A stretch of 58,230 nucleotides of DNA from Brachionus plicatilis. Its lineage: Eukaryota > Rotifera > Eurotatoria > Ploima > Brachionidae. Made by a program: the position numbers and the translations under genes. Position 1 is the first letter of the stretch, and each line of letters begins with the position of its first letter. Of the stretch, positions 29,393-41,427 are shown in pieces. The notes beneath the pieces are model-generated. The model was not told the origin of the DNA and did not search any database. It saw only the letters and a program-made list of their open reading frames with translations. The stretch spans positions 543,983 to 602,212 of the forward strand of contig QEOQ01000192.1 of the NCBI GenBank assembly GCA_010279815.1, read 5' to 3'.

Positions 29393-32300
29393 TTATGATG
29401 AATAAAATTTTTTGGACGAGTCCTTGGCATGATCGACGAGTAAGTCGCACGGCTTGAATGAAGCCCCGTAGACTTGCTCGAACGATTTCAACCTGTCAAC
29501 AATCTTGGAAGCTCCATACAAATCGACAAACTTAAATGGGCCTCCTTTCATGGGCGGAAAGCCGAGACCGAACACAGCCCCGATGTCACCTTCAGTGGGC
29601 GATGCCACAATACCCTCTTGCAAGCACAGCACTGCTTCGTTGATGAACTTGGACGCCAACTTCCACTGAATAGTCTCGGTGTCATTTTTGACCGAAGCTG
29701 GCGCTGCCAGTTTGTACCTATTGATGATTTCATAGAATCCCGGATTCACTTGTCTTTCCGAGCCCTTGACTCCCGCTTCATAGATATACACTCCTTTGCC
29801 AGCCTTGCGGCCAGTGAAGCCATTCTTGACCAGCTCTCTGAGTATAGGGATTCCTGCCCTGCTCGAGGCGCTCTCGCCCAAAGCCTTTGACAAATACTCG
29901 GCGATGTGCGAGGCCACATCGATGCCCACTTCGTCCAACAAAGTGGCATTGCCCACCGGGAAGCCGAACGCCTTCGAGGCTCGGTCAATCTCTTTGGGCT
30001 CTACGCCCTCTTGGAACAAGTTGAACAGTTCAGCTGACGCCACAGACAAAATTCGCGTGGTGTAAAAGCCTGGCGCATCTTTGACCACAATGACCACTTT
30101 TCCCTGCTTCAAGCCGACTTGGACCGCTGAGGCAACAGTGTCTTTGGAAGTTAGATCAGTTGTTATTATTTCCAAAAGCTCCATTTTTTCCACTGGTGAA
30201 AAGTAATGCATGCCTATTACTTTTTCGGGCCTCGAGCTGCCCTTGGCAATGTCGGTGATCGGCAAGGCCGAGGTGTTCGAGGCGAATATGGAGTGGGGCA
30301 GAGTGATTGACTCCACTTCTTTGAGGACCCGGTGTTTGATGTTTATGTCCTCGAAGACGGCCTCGATTATCATGTCCAGCTTGTCGAACTTATCGAATGT
30401 GAGCTGGGGCGATAGGCGACTGATTATCTGGTCCGATTGAATCTGGGAGAAGCGTTTCCGCTTCACAGCGTCTTTCAGGGTCTTGGCAATTTGGTTGTAG
30501 CCGCGGGTGAGGCCCGCATTGCTCATGTCTTTCAACAGCACATTGTATCCTTTGTCTATGCTCACTGAGGCGATGCCTGCGCCCATTAGACCTGCTCCGA
30601 GGACACCAATGTTCTTTACTTCCACTTGGGGATTACCGAAGCGGTTTTTTTTGCAGCTTGTGTGACCGTGGAACAAGTTGATCAGCGCTTTGGACTCGTT
30701 GGTCATTCCAAGCTCGGCAAAGCCCTGCAAAAAATGGCTTTAGAACTTTATTTTTCAAAAATTTTTTCAAAAATTATTTTTTATGAGATAATATTAAAGC
30801 GTCAATTATTTTGATTAAATTTTTATAAAAAAATTTTAAATTTTCATGCCACATATGGATCATAAAAGCATCGAAAGACAGAAAAGTCAGATTACCAAGG
30901 CACTTATCTAGCTTTTCTTTAAAGAATAGTTTAAAATATAGAGAAATTTTTTTGGGATAAAAAAAATTTTTCTTTAATTTAAGTATAATTTTTTAATTAA
31001 ATAAGTTTGGGTATGTTTAGTATTTTTTTGAATGACTTAATTAAATGACTGATCTCTATTTGATAGAATAAAAGGAATTAAGAAAAAAGAGAATTGAAAA
31101 TTTATATTTGATTAAGTTAGACAAGAAAAAAAATTTTAAATTTAAATTAATTGAAATTAAACAAAATTTTATGAATGATTTGAAAATGTAAGTTAAAATT
31201 TTAATTTGAAATTATTTAATCTCCTTTAAAAATAATTTATGATATATACTGATGCTAAATTTCATTTTTCTGCTATCAAAAAAATAAAACTAAAATTTAC
31301 ATTCATGCTAATTTTTAATTCATTTATTTGTTTATCTGTACCGAGCTTAGGCTCATTCAAAGTAAAAATATGCTAATAAATTTAATTCGTCAATTAGAAT
31401 AAGGAAATATATAAAAATGTCACATAAAAAAATTAAATTGCCACATAAATGTTTTTGATTGTCTTAGAAAATAAATGACATTAAATTAGCTTAAAATAAT
31501 ATTGACATTAACGTGACATTAAATTATTACTAATAATCACATAAAAAATTGCACTTTTTTTTGGTGTTTTTTTTTCATTGTATTTGTTAAAATTTAGAAT
31601 CGATTTTACTTTTTAAAGATTTTTCTTTCAGAAAGTGCTTATTTTTGAATATGATCATATGAATCTGAGATTATTAATATTTTAATGTGACAATCAGTTT
31701 AATAAAAGATAATTTATCTTTATGACTATTTATACATTTTTAGAACAAAATGTTTTTTTATATGAATTTTTAATATATTTATAAGACGTATTAAATATTT
31801 ATGTGATAATTAATTCTTTTTAATGATAAAAATTTTTTTTTGTGAAAATTATATTTTTTTTTGTGAGTTTCTTGTGACATTTATTTAAATATGTGATTGT
31901 TAAATAATTATATCTTTTTATTTTACTTAAACATTATTAATTTGTAATTTAATATATTATTAAATATAAAATATTAACATAAAAACATATGAAGTTTTTT
32001 TTTTTTATTTTTTGGATTAATTTTTATTTTCTATATTCATGATTCTATAGAATTGTACAATAAAAGATAAAAAGTAGCCATAAAAACCCTTTTTTTAAAT
32101 AGATAAAAGTTTCAAAGACTTCTAGGGTTTTAATTGTTAAAATAATTTTGGGTTCTAATATTTTTTTATATTGAACTTATTTTTTCCAAAGATTCAACAA
32201 TTTTAAAGCCGTTTGAATTATATTATTAATGTTATTTTAATAAAAACATAAAATTATAAAATATATGATTAAAATAACCAAAAAAAAATATTTATTTTCA

Positions 32301-34906
32301 TTTAATGTTATAAGAAAGTTTGTTAGACTTCTTGGGTCTAAATGGTTAGAAAAAAAATTTGGATCTTTTAGTGTTAATGTATTATTTGTAAATTAAAAGT
32401 ATTAGTTGTCATTTAAGACCATTAGTTATCACAAAATTAATGTAATGTCAGTTGATGTATCGAACAAAGTCAAGTTAAAAATATCATCAATTAATAAATA
32501 AATTTAGCAGTTAAAAAAATTTCAAAAAAAAAATTTAATTCTATTGTTTCTTTACTAATTCTTTTAACTTCTTTTCTTGTAGGCTTACTCCTCTTACTTT
32601 GCCTTTATGGGTATTGGATGCTTCAACTAGAAAGGAATCGAATAATAAATGACCAAATGATTATTCACCCTTTGAACCGAAAGCGATTTCTGGAATGATT
32701 CTAGTACATTATTAAAAAAGTAATCGATGAATTTTAAATTTTTGATTTAATTATTTTAATCTACAATTAATTCTATTTAATTAAAAAAAAACAAACTTTA
32801 ATACTTTTTGGTTCTATGTAATATTAATAATTAATATTACTTTTAGATAATGATTATTACATTAAATTTAGATTTTTTTATTGACTTTTAATCAAAATAA
32901 ATGACGCTTAAATATGCGGCATTTTTTTTATTAATTTATTTCCAAGAATACATATTTTGTTAACATTTTTCTCTGATAATAGGTGAAAGATATAAACTTA
33001 CTTGAGCCTCAGCTTCGTATCCGGCTTCGGGACCTTTTTCTATGCCTGTCTTGACAACTTCTAAGATTTTCAGCGGTGCTGGGTAAAGACCTTTAGTTTG
33101 GCCCATTATTTTCGATCGAACTTGATTGAAAATATAATTGCGCACAAATTGGTATTCGAAGGCTTTGTCGGTCAAGTCTTTAAATTGAAAAAAGATTAAG
33201 TAGATTTTTAATAGACTAAAAAAAGTACATTTAAATTTTAGAAATTAATTTTCTAATATTTAAAAAAGTTCAAAAAAATTACATTGCATTGTTCTAATTT
33301 ATTATTTATCGTATTCCATGCAATTAATTTTTATTTTTAAAAAATTCAAATTTTTTTAAAGTTTAACAAGAATATTCCAGAGTTGTTTTTAAGTCAAATA
33401 ATTGACTAAAAAATTTATTTTAAAAATCAATTCTCAATTTGAATTATTGCCACTCAAACCATGTTATAATATTTTTTTATTTTATTTTAGTAAATAAATT
33501 TGTGAATAAACCGAATAGTTATTTTCACATAAAAGATTTAAAACCTAGTTTTTTGACCATAAGCTTTTTTCCACATTTTTAAAAAAAACTAAAATTTTTT
33601 GGGGATAAAAAAAATTTTTCTTAAGTTTAAGTATAATTTTTTTATTAAATAAGTTTGGGTATGATTAGGATTTTTTTGAATGACTTAATTAAATGACTGA
33701 TCTCTTTTTGATAGAATAAAAAGAAAAAAAAAAAAAGAGAATTGTAAATTTATACTTGATTAAATTAGATTAGAAAAAAAATTTTAAATTTAAATTAATT
33801 AAAATTAAGTAAAATTTTATGAATGATTTGAAAATGTAGCTTAAAGCTTTAATTAAAAATTATATACCCTTTTTTTAAAAATAATTTATAGTTTATACTG
33901 ATCCTAAATTTCATTTTATTGCTACAAAAAAAAAGATACTAAAATTTACACTCATTCTACTTAAAAAAAAGTATCTTTAAAATGAGAAAAAAACAAATTC
34001 AAAAATAAAATTCACTTACTTCTAACCAAAGCTTTCTTTTTCTGTTTGACTCCTTCTTTTGCCAAGCGTCTAGTGACTTGAACAGCCACATCTTCAAGGT
34101 ACTCTAAAGTTCTATTTTCTGGTGAGGAAATACCAGGTCCCAGTGGTTCAACAAGCATGTCAACTAAACCAAGAGATTTTGCTTTTTTAGCTTTGACCAT
34201 TTTGCCGGTCAAAGCCATGTCCAAAGCATCAGGAACACTCACCAATCTGGGCAAACGCTGAGTTCCGCCTGATCCCGGTAAAAGGCCGAGCTTTACTTCT
34301 GGCAGACCGACAACAGTTTTATTGTCATTGACAGCAATGCGGTAATGTGTTGCCAAAGCCACTTCCAGACCACCACCTAGACATGGACCCATAATTGCCG
34401 AGACCACTGGTTTCTTAGAACTCTCAATGTCAAAGAATATTTTTTGTCCCATTTTGGATAGCTGATAAATTTCATCTTGGGTCTTGCATGACTCGATCAT
34501 TTTAATGTCTGCTCCAGCGATGAAACCACTCGTTTTGCCAGATATTAAAACAACACCGCGACAATTTTCATTCTTGCTTACCTCTTCCAGAGTCGAAGTA
34601 AATTCGGGAAACATATCACGGCTAAGTGTGTTTACCTTTGAGTTTGGTGAGTCGATTTTAATGACAGCTATTTCATCTCGGTAAGTCAATTGAATGTGCT
34701 TACGATCTTTGGACCAAAAAATTTAATTAATTTTTTTTTTTTAAATTTATTTAATTAATTTAAAATTATTTTTTTTTAATTAATTTACCTGTCATTTGAT
34801 TAAGAGTCGTAGAAATGTAGCGAGTTTGCGGAAATGAAATTTTAGTGTTTAGTATTAATTGGTTGGTATGTACACATTTGGTGATTAGTTGTCTTAACGC
34901 AGCCAT
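29393..34906 (-). CDS. HADHA: Trifunctional enzyme subunit alpha, mitochondrial (enoyl-CoA hydratase / 3-hydroxyacyl-CoA dehydrogenase)
   Basis: Four exons on minus: 34789..34906, 34020..34706, 33002..33177 and 29393..30724, joined in matching phases to 770 aa (human about 763). Residues 1-39 are basic/hydroxylated with no acidic residue, a mitochondrial presequence. Residues ~40-270 are the hydratase domain: GFIAGADI oxyanion motif, LGGGLEVAL (E154) and [20 protein letters not shown] (E176) catalytic glutamates. [12 protein letters not shown] marks the linker. From ~365 comes the NAD-binding [13 protein letters not shown] (G370-G375), then [17 protein letters not shown] with the catalytic His (H500). 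The last part has [19 protein letters not shown] [20 protein letters not shown]. It acts with the HADHB thiolase on long-chain fatty acids; HADHB is not in the window. Introns are 82, 842 and 2277 nt; the two longer ones carry a shared 360-bp repeat. Start codon chosen because it opens exon 1 directly at the presequence. Confidence 0.97.
30955..31315. repeat. Direct repeat in HADHA intron 3, copy A
   Basis: About 360 bp sharing high identity by eye (~85-90%) with 33598-33958 in the preceding intron (gene order). Shared anchors include AATAAGTTTGGGTATG and TGACTTAATTAAATGACTGATCTC. Same orientation. Confidence 0.85.
31315..31372 (-). repeat. LINE 3' terminus (minus), GAGC-hairpin type
   Basis: On minus reads GAGCCTAAGCTCGGTACAGA then TAAACAAATAAATGAATT. 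Same family as 25347-25420 and 40115-40145. Confidence 0.6.
31400..31915. mobile_element. Element bounded by inverted arrays of TGTCACATAAA-like words
   Basis: Left (about 31415-31560): TGTCACATAAA, GCCACATAAATG, ATGACATTAAATTA, GTGACATTAAATTA, ATCACATAAA. Right (about 31680-31915): TTAATGTGACAATCA, TATTTATGTGATAATTA, TTTTTGTGA, CTTGTGACATTTATT, ATATGTGATTG. No ORF between. Lies in HADHA intron 3, next to a LINE 3' end. Non-autonomous relative of the other array-ended elements by layout, with its own word. Confidence 0.5.
33598..33958. repeat. Direct repeat in HADHA intron 2, copy B
   Basis: Partner of 30955-31315, same orientation. The copies lie either side of the exon at 33002-33177. Confidence 0.85.
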
Positions 34907-37114
34907 TTAACAAGACTTAATTTTCTAAAGCTTTTTTTTTTTTTAAATAAAAATAATTAAATATCAATTGGTTATAATAGAAGCTTTTAAGCATGATGTG
35001 TAAATATGTGTGTTTAATGGAGACTAAACTTTGATCCTTTTTCTCTTAGAGTATAATTATTGAATTTAGTGAATGCAATTGAAGATATTTTGAAATTTGA
35101 AATTTTTAGATTATTTTTTTCAAATAAAAATTAGCATGTTTCAAAGTTCAGTACATATTTTTTGGCGTACAAGACAAAACTTTGCAGAATTTGTCTTACT
35201 TAATTTTAAATTTTAATACTTTTTTGCCTAAATTTATTAATTTTGAACATTTCTTCATTTTTTACTTTAGGCAAAATATTTTGTCTTCCAGTCATCTTTC
35301 ACAAATATTTTAAAATATAAAAATAAAAAATTGATAAGGGTAGATAGTCTACCTGATTTTTTTCATATTTAATCTAGATGGATTTTTTTTTATATCGGTC
35401 ATTAGACCATTAGAATTATGTCTAAAATATACACCCATCAAGACTGCGAAAAAACAACACCAGGTGTAAATCACCTAATTTTTATAAAAGTTCAAATTGT
35501 GAAATTCAAATACAAATTGAACAATAATTCTTCCTTTTTTGATGAATTAAAATTAAGTTAAATAAAATATACTTAAAAAATACTGCAACAAAGTGTAACA
35601 CACTTTTTTGCTACTTTATTACTTAAAATAAAATAATTATTTTCATTTTTTGTTTAGTAAATTAAACCAAAAATCAATTTAAATCTTATTGATATTTTAT
35701 TTTTTTTCTCATTAAAACATTAGAAAAATTATTTTAAGTTTAAAAGGTGCAACAAAGTATGAAATTAACATCAAAATGATTGATCTCTAATTTATCTAAC
35801 AAAAACAATCAATAATTTAAATAATTCAGGTTTAGTTAATTCACAAATACAAATTTATAGCTTTTATATCCATTCATTCAAACTGAAATAATTTTATTTT
35901 TCTACTTTAATAAATTTTAAATTTTAAAACAGTTAATTTTTTGTCTTTAAAAGAAATTTTTCATTAAAATCAATCAAAATATTTAAACCATTTAAAGTTC
36001 AATAAAAAGGAACATTTTAAAATTTTAAATATGAAAATAAACTTGACATGACATGTCAAGCAATTGCTTTTGAAAAATTTATTTTTTCTATATTATTAAA
36101 AAAAAAAATATTACAATTTATATTTTGATCTTTTGATCTTGATCTCATACTTCAATCTGCCTTTATAATGGCAATTTTGTTTTATGAGTTAAATGGAATA
36201 AATGTATCAAAAAAAAATTTGAACTTTTATAAAAATTTGGTAATTTGAACCCAGTGTTGTTTTTTAGCAATCAGTTTTTTCAAGAAAATATCTCCTTTCT
36301 CAAAAATAATGTATATTCTAATACATTTTGATATCTATTCACATGGATATTTAAATACTTTCACCTAGTTTATTATATTTCTATTCTAATAAATTAATAT
36401 AAAATTGCTTTGAGTTAAATATTAAAAGAAAAAATAATTTTAATTATCCCGAAAAAAGTTTAACTATCTAGTTATCACTTTTAATATTTTTATTTTTCTT
36501 ACTTCATTTATTTAAAATTTATTGTTTAGATTCATGGATCTGTTTATGAATTTTCTTTGGAATTCCCCTGTCAAAAAAATCATTTTTCGATAAATAAAAA
36601 AAAAAATTTTTAGGTGGTTTATTCAAATAAAGAAATTTAACAATTACTTGTATTTTAAAGAGTTTTTTTATATTGATTTGAAACTCAGTCATATCTCGTC
36701 TTTTAAAAATTATAAAAATTAAATATTTTGTTCCTATTTCAACATTAAATTTTTTTCTACATAAATTTAACTCAGGTTATTAATACATACTCATATTAAA
36801 TTCCATTCTAACATTAAAAAATTCGAATTTTGTACCTGAAAAATAAAAAAAAATTCATTCTTTACCAGGAAAAAAACTGATTAATAATTATGAATTTAAA
36901 ATAAAAATTTTGATAGTCCCGATCTCTTTTATTTATCTGAGAAGGGATCATGTCGACTTTATGATCAAGTGTTCACAAAAAATGTGGTCATAGGTCTCAT
37001 GTCCAGAATGTAATCACTTTTATCACAAAAATATTTATTAAACTCATTATGAACAAAATTTGATCAAAAAAAATTTTTTTCTCTTAAAGAAATTTTATAA
37101 TATTAAATTTACAG
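34907..37114. other. AT-rich region upstream of HADHA
   Basis: No gene recognised. It contains the HADHA 5' flank and the inverted-repeat element at 35440-36275. A tract at about 36780-36850 (AAATTCCATTCTAACATTAA) recurs at about 41320-41385. Confidence 0.55.
35440..36275. repeat. Inverted-repeat element, family with copies elsewhere in the window
   Basis: Ends AAAAAACAACACCAGGTGTA...TTTTTATAAAAGTTCAAA (35449-35496) and the reverse complement at 36217-36270. Inner parts recur at 40590-40770 (direct), 52730-53160 (inverted) and 15690-15745. A perfect-looking palindrome TTGACATGACATGTCAA lies near 36043-36059. Confidence 0.75.
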
Positions 37115-37765
37115 TGTTGATTTGATACTAGGATTTTTGGTAATTTTACGTAATTTTTCGAAAAATTACGAAAAACAAAAATCTCATTCTTTAGGCCATT
37201 TTAAACTTTTTTCAGTAAATTAAATAAATTAAAAATATTGAGAAAAAAAATTTACTTAAAATAAAAAAAGAAAAAAAGACGTAAAAAAAGAATTTTGAAT
37301 CGATAATATTCATTAAAATTTGGAAAATTTTGGGAAAAATGTGTGATAATTTGGAAAAAAGTTTATAATCTTAATTAAAGGTGATAATTATGTATTAAAA
37401 TTATTAAATCATCATATATTTTATTTAGAAAAATTTGGCTTTTTTTGATTGGATTTATTTCTTTCACTTAAACATTTTTTCATATTTTTAATTTCAATAA
37501 ACGATTAATAAGATAATGATGTAAATTTAAAAATAATAACATTTGTAGAACCAAAAAAATATTATTTTAATATTTTGAATCAATAGATTTTTATTATTTA
37601 ACTTTTATTTTTCTAATTTTTTTTTTAAATTTATTTAATTTACTGAAAAAAGTGTAAAAGGCCTAAAAAATGGCAATTTTTTTCAGTAATTTTTCGAAAA
37701 TTTACTAAAAATTTCGTAAAATGACGTAAATTACAAAAATCCTAGTAACAAATCAGCACTTTATG
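37115..37765. mobile_element. Foldback MITE with AGTGTTGATTTGATACTAGG ends
   Basis: The left end AGTGTTGATTTGATACTAGG and the reverse complement of the right end AGTGCTGATTTGTTACTAGG match with two differences; arms continue for about 110-130 bp through TTACGTAATTTTTCG and GGCC-containing tracts. The centre includes a copy of the CAATAAACGATTAATAAGAT tract. No coding capacity. Related single arm at 28770-28890. Confidence 0.78.
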
Positions 37766-37943
37766 TAAATGTGTAAAAGAAATTTTAAAAAAATTTAAAC
37801 AAAATTATTTCAAAATTTTTGCTAAGCTAAAAAATGAAAAGTGAAGAAGAATTTTTTTGTAAGATTATGGATTTGGAACTTGTCAATGCGGCATTCAATT
37901 GTAATAAAGCCAATTTTAAAAAATTTGGTCAACAAACAAATAC

Positions 37944-38612
37944 TTGGACGAACTAGAAAAATGGCTTTTCAAGTGGAAGATGAAAATATCTGTTGAAAAG
38001 TCTTGCTACATTGTCTTCACTAAATATAATAAGGAAAATATTGACTTGAAATTAAAAATATATGAAAATAAAATTCAGAGTCAAAAGGAAATCAAGTTCT
38101 TAGGTATAAAATTTGATTCAAAATTAACCTTTACCCCAATGGTTGATGAAATAAAACAGCCTTGTAGTTCACGGTTGAACTTAACAAAAATATTGTCAAG
38201 CAATAAATGGGGTCTTAATTATTACACACTAGGAAACCTTTATAAATCTTTAATCGGATCTTTAATTGATTACTCCTTTCCGTGTCTGAATTCATTTTCG
38301 GAGACAAATATTAAAAAAATTCAAGTCTTAAAAAACTCAGCAGTTCGTTTTATACTAAAATATGATACTCCTTCCAATATTTTGCATCATGAGGCCTTTA
38401 ATAAACTTAAACTCTTAACTGTCTCGAATGGACTTTTTGAATTGAGCGAAAGATATGTAGCGGGAAGACTGCGTCATTCTGTTCCATTGGTTATCAAGCT
38501 GGTTTATGAATATAAAGCGGGTTTTAAATCAAGGTATGTTGAATACCCAACTCCATTGTGTAATCGCTATCTTACTATTTCTTCTTTCTTTCCTGAACTG
38601 TTCAATACTTAA
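37944..38612 (+). pseudogene. LINE reverse transcriptase C-terminal part, 5' truncated
   Basis: Open frame of 222 codons from the RT thumb region to the natural C-terminus: ELEKWLFKWKMKISVEKSC, EIKFLGIKFDSKLTF, NLYKSLIGSLIDYSFPCLNS and IQVLKNSAVRFILKY, then a stop. The catalytic FADD box and everything upstream are missing, so it cannot retrotranspose. Its 3' UTR is split by the array-ended element at 38665-39998; the LINE 3' end with GAGCTTTAGCTC hairpin resumes at 40000-40150. Confidence 0.8.
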
Positions 38613-38664
38613 ACACTTTGCACATGTAACCTCTTATAATTTATCAATTTTAATTGGATGTCAA

Positions 38665-39998
38665 TTTTTCTGTACCATAAATTAATTTTTTTGTACCATA
38701 AAATCAATGTATTTGTACCTTAAATTAATCTTTTGTACCATGAATTAATGATTTGTACTTTATTTTAATCATTGAGACCATAACTTTACGTTTCACTTTT
38801 TTGTACCATAAATTAAATCTTTTGTACGAGAAATTAAATGTTTTGTACCAGAAATAATTTTTTGTGTACCAGACATTAATTTTTTGTACTGAACATTTAA
38901 TTGTTTGGTCAAAGTCTAAATAGTAACGTGACAAAAAATAAACAACAGACTCTAAGACTGAAATAACAAAAGAAGAAGTAAAAGCATATAGACAGGCATT
39001 CGATTCGGCTAATTTTAAAGATTTTAATGACTTACTAATTTTAAAGATTTTGGAAAGTATCTTTTCCTTTAAATGCATCTGAAGATACTTGGAGAACAGC
39101 AAGTTGTTCTTGTCCTAGTAATTTCAAATTTAAAATGTGTAAACATATTATTGGCATAGCATCTATTAAAGGTTTAACAATTATACCTAATGAGGCTAAA
39201 ACTGTTCCTATTGGTCAAAAGAGAAAACGTGGGCGACCACAAAAAGCAAAAGCTGCTTTATTCTTTCAAAATGATAATGCTAAATTAACAGAATTAGATT
39301 ATGAAAATGAAGACGAAGAAGATGAGAATGAGTTGCCAACAGAAGAGGAAAGATATATAGCTGCTTTTGATTTAAATCCACAGCCACTACCACCATCACC
39401 ACAACTATTGCCACCATCACCACAACCAACGCCACCATCACCACAACAACAAGCCTCGGAAGTATTACTTGTTCTTGCTGAAGCCACCAATCTCGTAGAA
39501 TCATCATTTCATACTGATAATTTTACTTATTTAAATGACCATGTTAATAAAGACCATTTGGTTTTTAAACCCACTTTGGGTTTAAATTATGATAAAAGTA
39601 TGAAAAAAGCAACTAAATCTATTACACGTAATAAAGAAAATGCACCTAAAGAAGCATCAAAATCAAATAGAGTCTTAAGACCAAGAAAGATTTAAAAACT
39701 TTATGTATTTGTATTTTTTATTATTTTAATTGTATTTCCTGTTAATCGTTACTTTGATTAAAAAACTATTTTTTTATGTGCTGTATAATTTAAGTTCGTT
39801 TATTTTCAATAAATTTAAAAATAATTAAAAGTAATTTCTTGGTACAGTAAAAGATAATTTTTTAGTACAGAATCATCATTTTTATGGTACAAAACGCTAA
39901 CTTTTATGGTACACTCCGTAAAGATATAGTACACAAAAAAAATATTCTAAGTACAGTGTTTTTATGGTACAAAAAAATTAATATATAGTACAGAAAAA
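38665..39998 (+). mobile_element. MULE-like element bounded by inverted arrays of TTTGTACCATAAATTAA words
   Basis: Left array 38670-38905: about ten units such as TTTTTGTACCATAAATTAA. Right array 39838-39998: about eight complementary units such as TTATGGTACAAAA. Outermost TTTTTCTGTAC and GTACAGAAAAA are inverted. The interior encodes a SWIM/AT-hook protein tail (39065-39695). It interrupts the 3' UTR of the LINE ending at 40150. No clean target-site duplication was recognised. Confidence 0.72.
39065..39695 (+). CDS. MULE transposase C-terminal fragment: SWIM finger and AT-hook
   Basis: The frame from about 39090 reads WRTASCSCPSNFKFKMCKHI then IGIA, a SWIM zinc finger (CxCx8CxH) typical of MULE/FAR1 transposase C-termini. 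From the ATG at 39135 it is open for 186 codons: KGLTIIPNEAKTVPIGQ, AT-hook KRKRGRPQKAKAAL, an acidic stretch, a (PPSPQ)-type Pro/Ser/Gln repeat encoded by ACCACCATCACCACAA units, and a basic C-terminus RVLRPRKI. Upstream catalytic Asp/Glu residues are absent and stops/frameshifts precede 39065, so this is a remnant, not a working transposase. Its tail aligns with 25885-26190. Confidence 0.68.
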
Positions 39999-39999
39999 A

Positions 40000-40150
40000 T
40001 ATATCTCATTTTAATTGTCTTTTTATTATATTTTAACTTATTTTGATTTTATCTTATTTTTTCTTTAAATTTTTATTTTTGTTTTATTTTGTCTTGATTT
40101 TTATTTTTTTAATCTGAAGGAGCTTTAGCTCGGCACAGATAAAACTACAA
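40000..40150 (+). repeat. 3' end of the interrupted LINE, hairpin terminus
   Basis: CTGAAGGAGCTTTAGCTCGG then CACAGATAAAAC at 40115-40145. Preceded by a T-rich 3' UTR that resembles 25290-25350. It is the continuation of the LINE at 37944-38612 beyond the inserted element. Confidence 0.65.
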
Positions 40151-41427
40151 ATATTTTTTCTACTTCAAAAAATAAAAGCCAAAATCAAAAAAATAAGTAA
40201 TTAGATAAATTTTTTTTAATAAGAATATAAAAAAAAAATCTTTTTCAATCTAAATTTTTTATATTTGAGTCTTTAAATTTAATAATCTTGCTATAAATGA
40301 ATTAAAATTTATCAGCTTGTACCTTTTGAGTCTTTAAAGAATTGCAAAATGTAAATGAAAAAATATAAAAATATTGATTATTTTTAATTACTTAAAAAAA
40401 ATGGAAAATACTGAAGAAGTCTTCGAATATAATCAAGTGTCAATGAGTAGTTAATTGCAGAATTTTATTAAAATAATAATTTTTCCTGAATTTAAATGTT
40501 CTGTAATTGATAATTAAAGAAATTTAATTCCTTAAATGATTTAATTTTAGAATTTTATTACCTTGACTTTATTTTCTTTTTTTATATACTTTAAAAAATA
40601 CTGCAACAAAGTGTAACATACTTTTTTGTACCTTTATTACTTATAATAAAATAATTATTTTCGTTTTTTTGTTTAGTAAATTAAACCAATAATCAATTTA
40701 AATCTTATTGATATCTTTTTTTTTTTCTTATTAAAACATAAGAAAAATTATTTTAAGTTTAATATTTTTCACTGGAATTTTTTCCTATTTACCGAAATAA
40801 ATGAGCAGATATTTTGATGGTCAAATAAGTGAATGCTGGTCATTTGTGAAATTGACACCCTATAATTTTTATTTTTTTCCTGAACCTGCGAATATTAAAT
40901 CATTAATAATTTCTCTATATTTTAATCTTTTTTAATTTTATTTTGCCTTTGAATTTCAATTTTTTTAAAGCTGAAGATCTGATTTGTTTTTATGTTAGAT
41001 TCAGAACCCGAAATTGACATAGTCAAGACTGTAAAAATATAATATTTATTTTAATAGCCATAATTTATTCTAGTATATTGTATTCAATAAATCAATACTT
41101 TTTAAGTTCAATAATTTATAATTTATTTTTTAATATCTTTAAAAATGTCTATTTAAAAAAAATCCCAATTCAAAAAAAGTTTTGACAAATAAATATAAAT
41201 TAATTAAAAAAATACAAATTTTTCAGCAAATAAATTTTTGGTTGCTACGGACCTAAAATTTCGTCTTTTTTCCAATTAGTCACAAATCAAGCTGAATAAT
41301 TAATTCATAAATTTAATCACATATTTTAAATTCCATTCTAACATAAAAAAATTCAAATTTTGTGCCTGAAAAATAAAAAAAATTTTAAATAAAAATCAAA
41401 GTGATCAATAGATTGATAGGGATCACA
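40151..41427. other. AT-rich region upstream of KIF3B
   Basis: No gene recognised. Contains a fragment of the 35440-36275 family (40590-40770; shared ACTGCAACAAAGTGTAACA) and a second shared tract at 41320-41385. The KIF3B promoter should lie at its right end; no TATA or initiator can be singled out in such AT-rich DNA. Confidence 0.55.

Noticed and set aside
29474..30440. Several plus-strand open frames
   Set aside because: Antisense shadows of the long HADHA exon.
38725..39102. 125-codon minus frame
   Set aside because: It is the translation of the GTACCATAAATTAA array.
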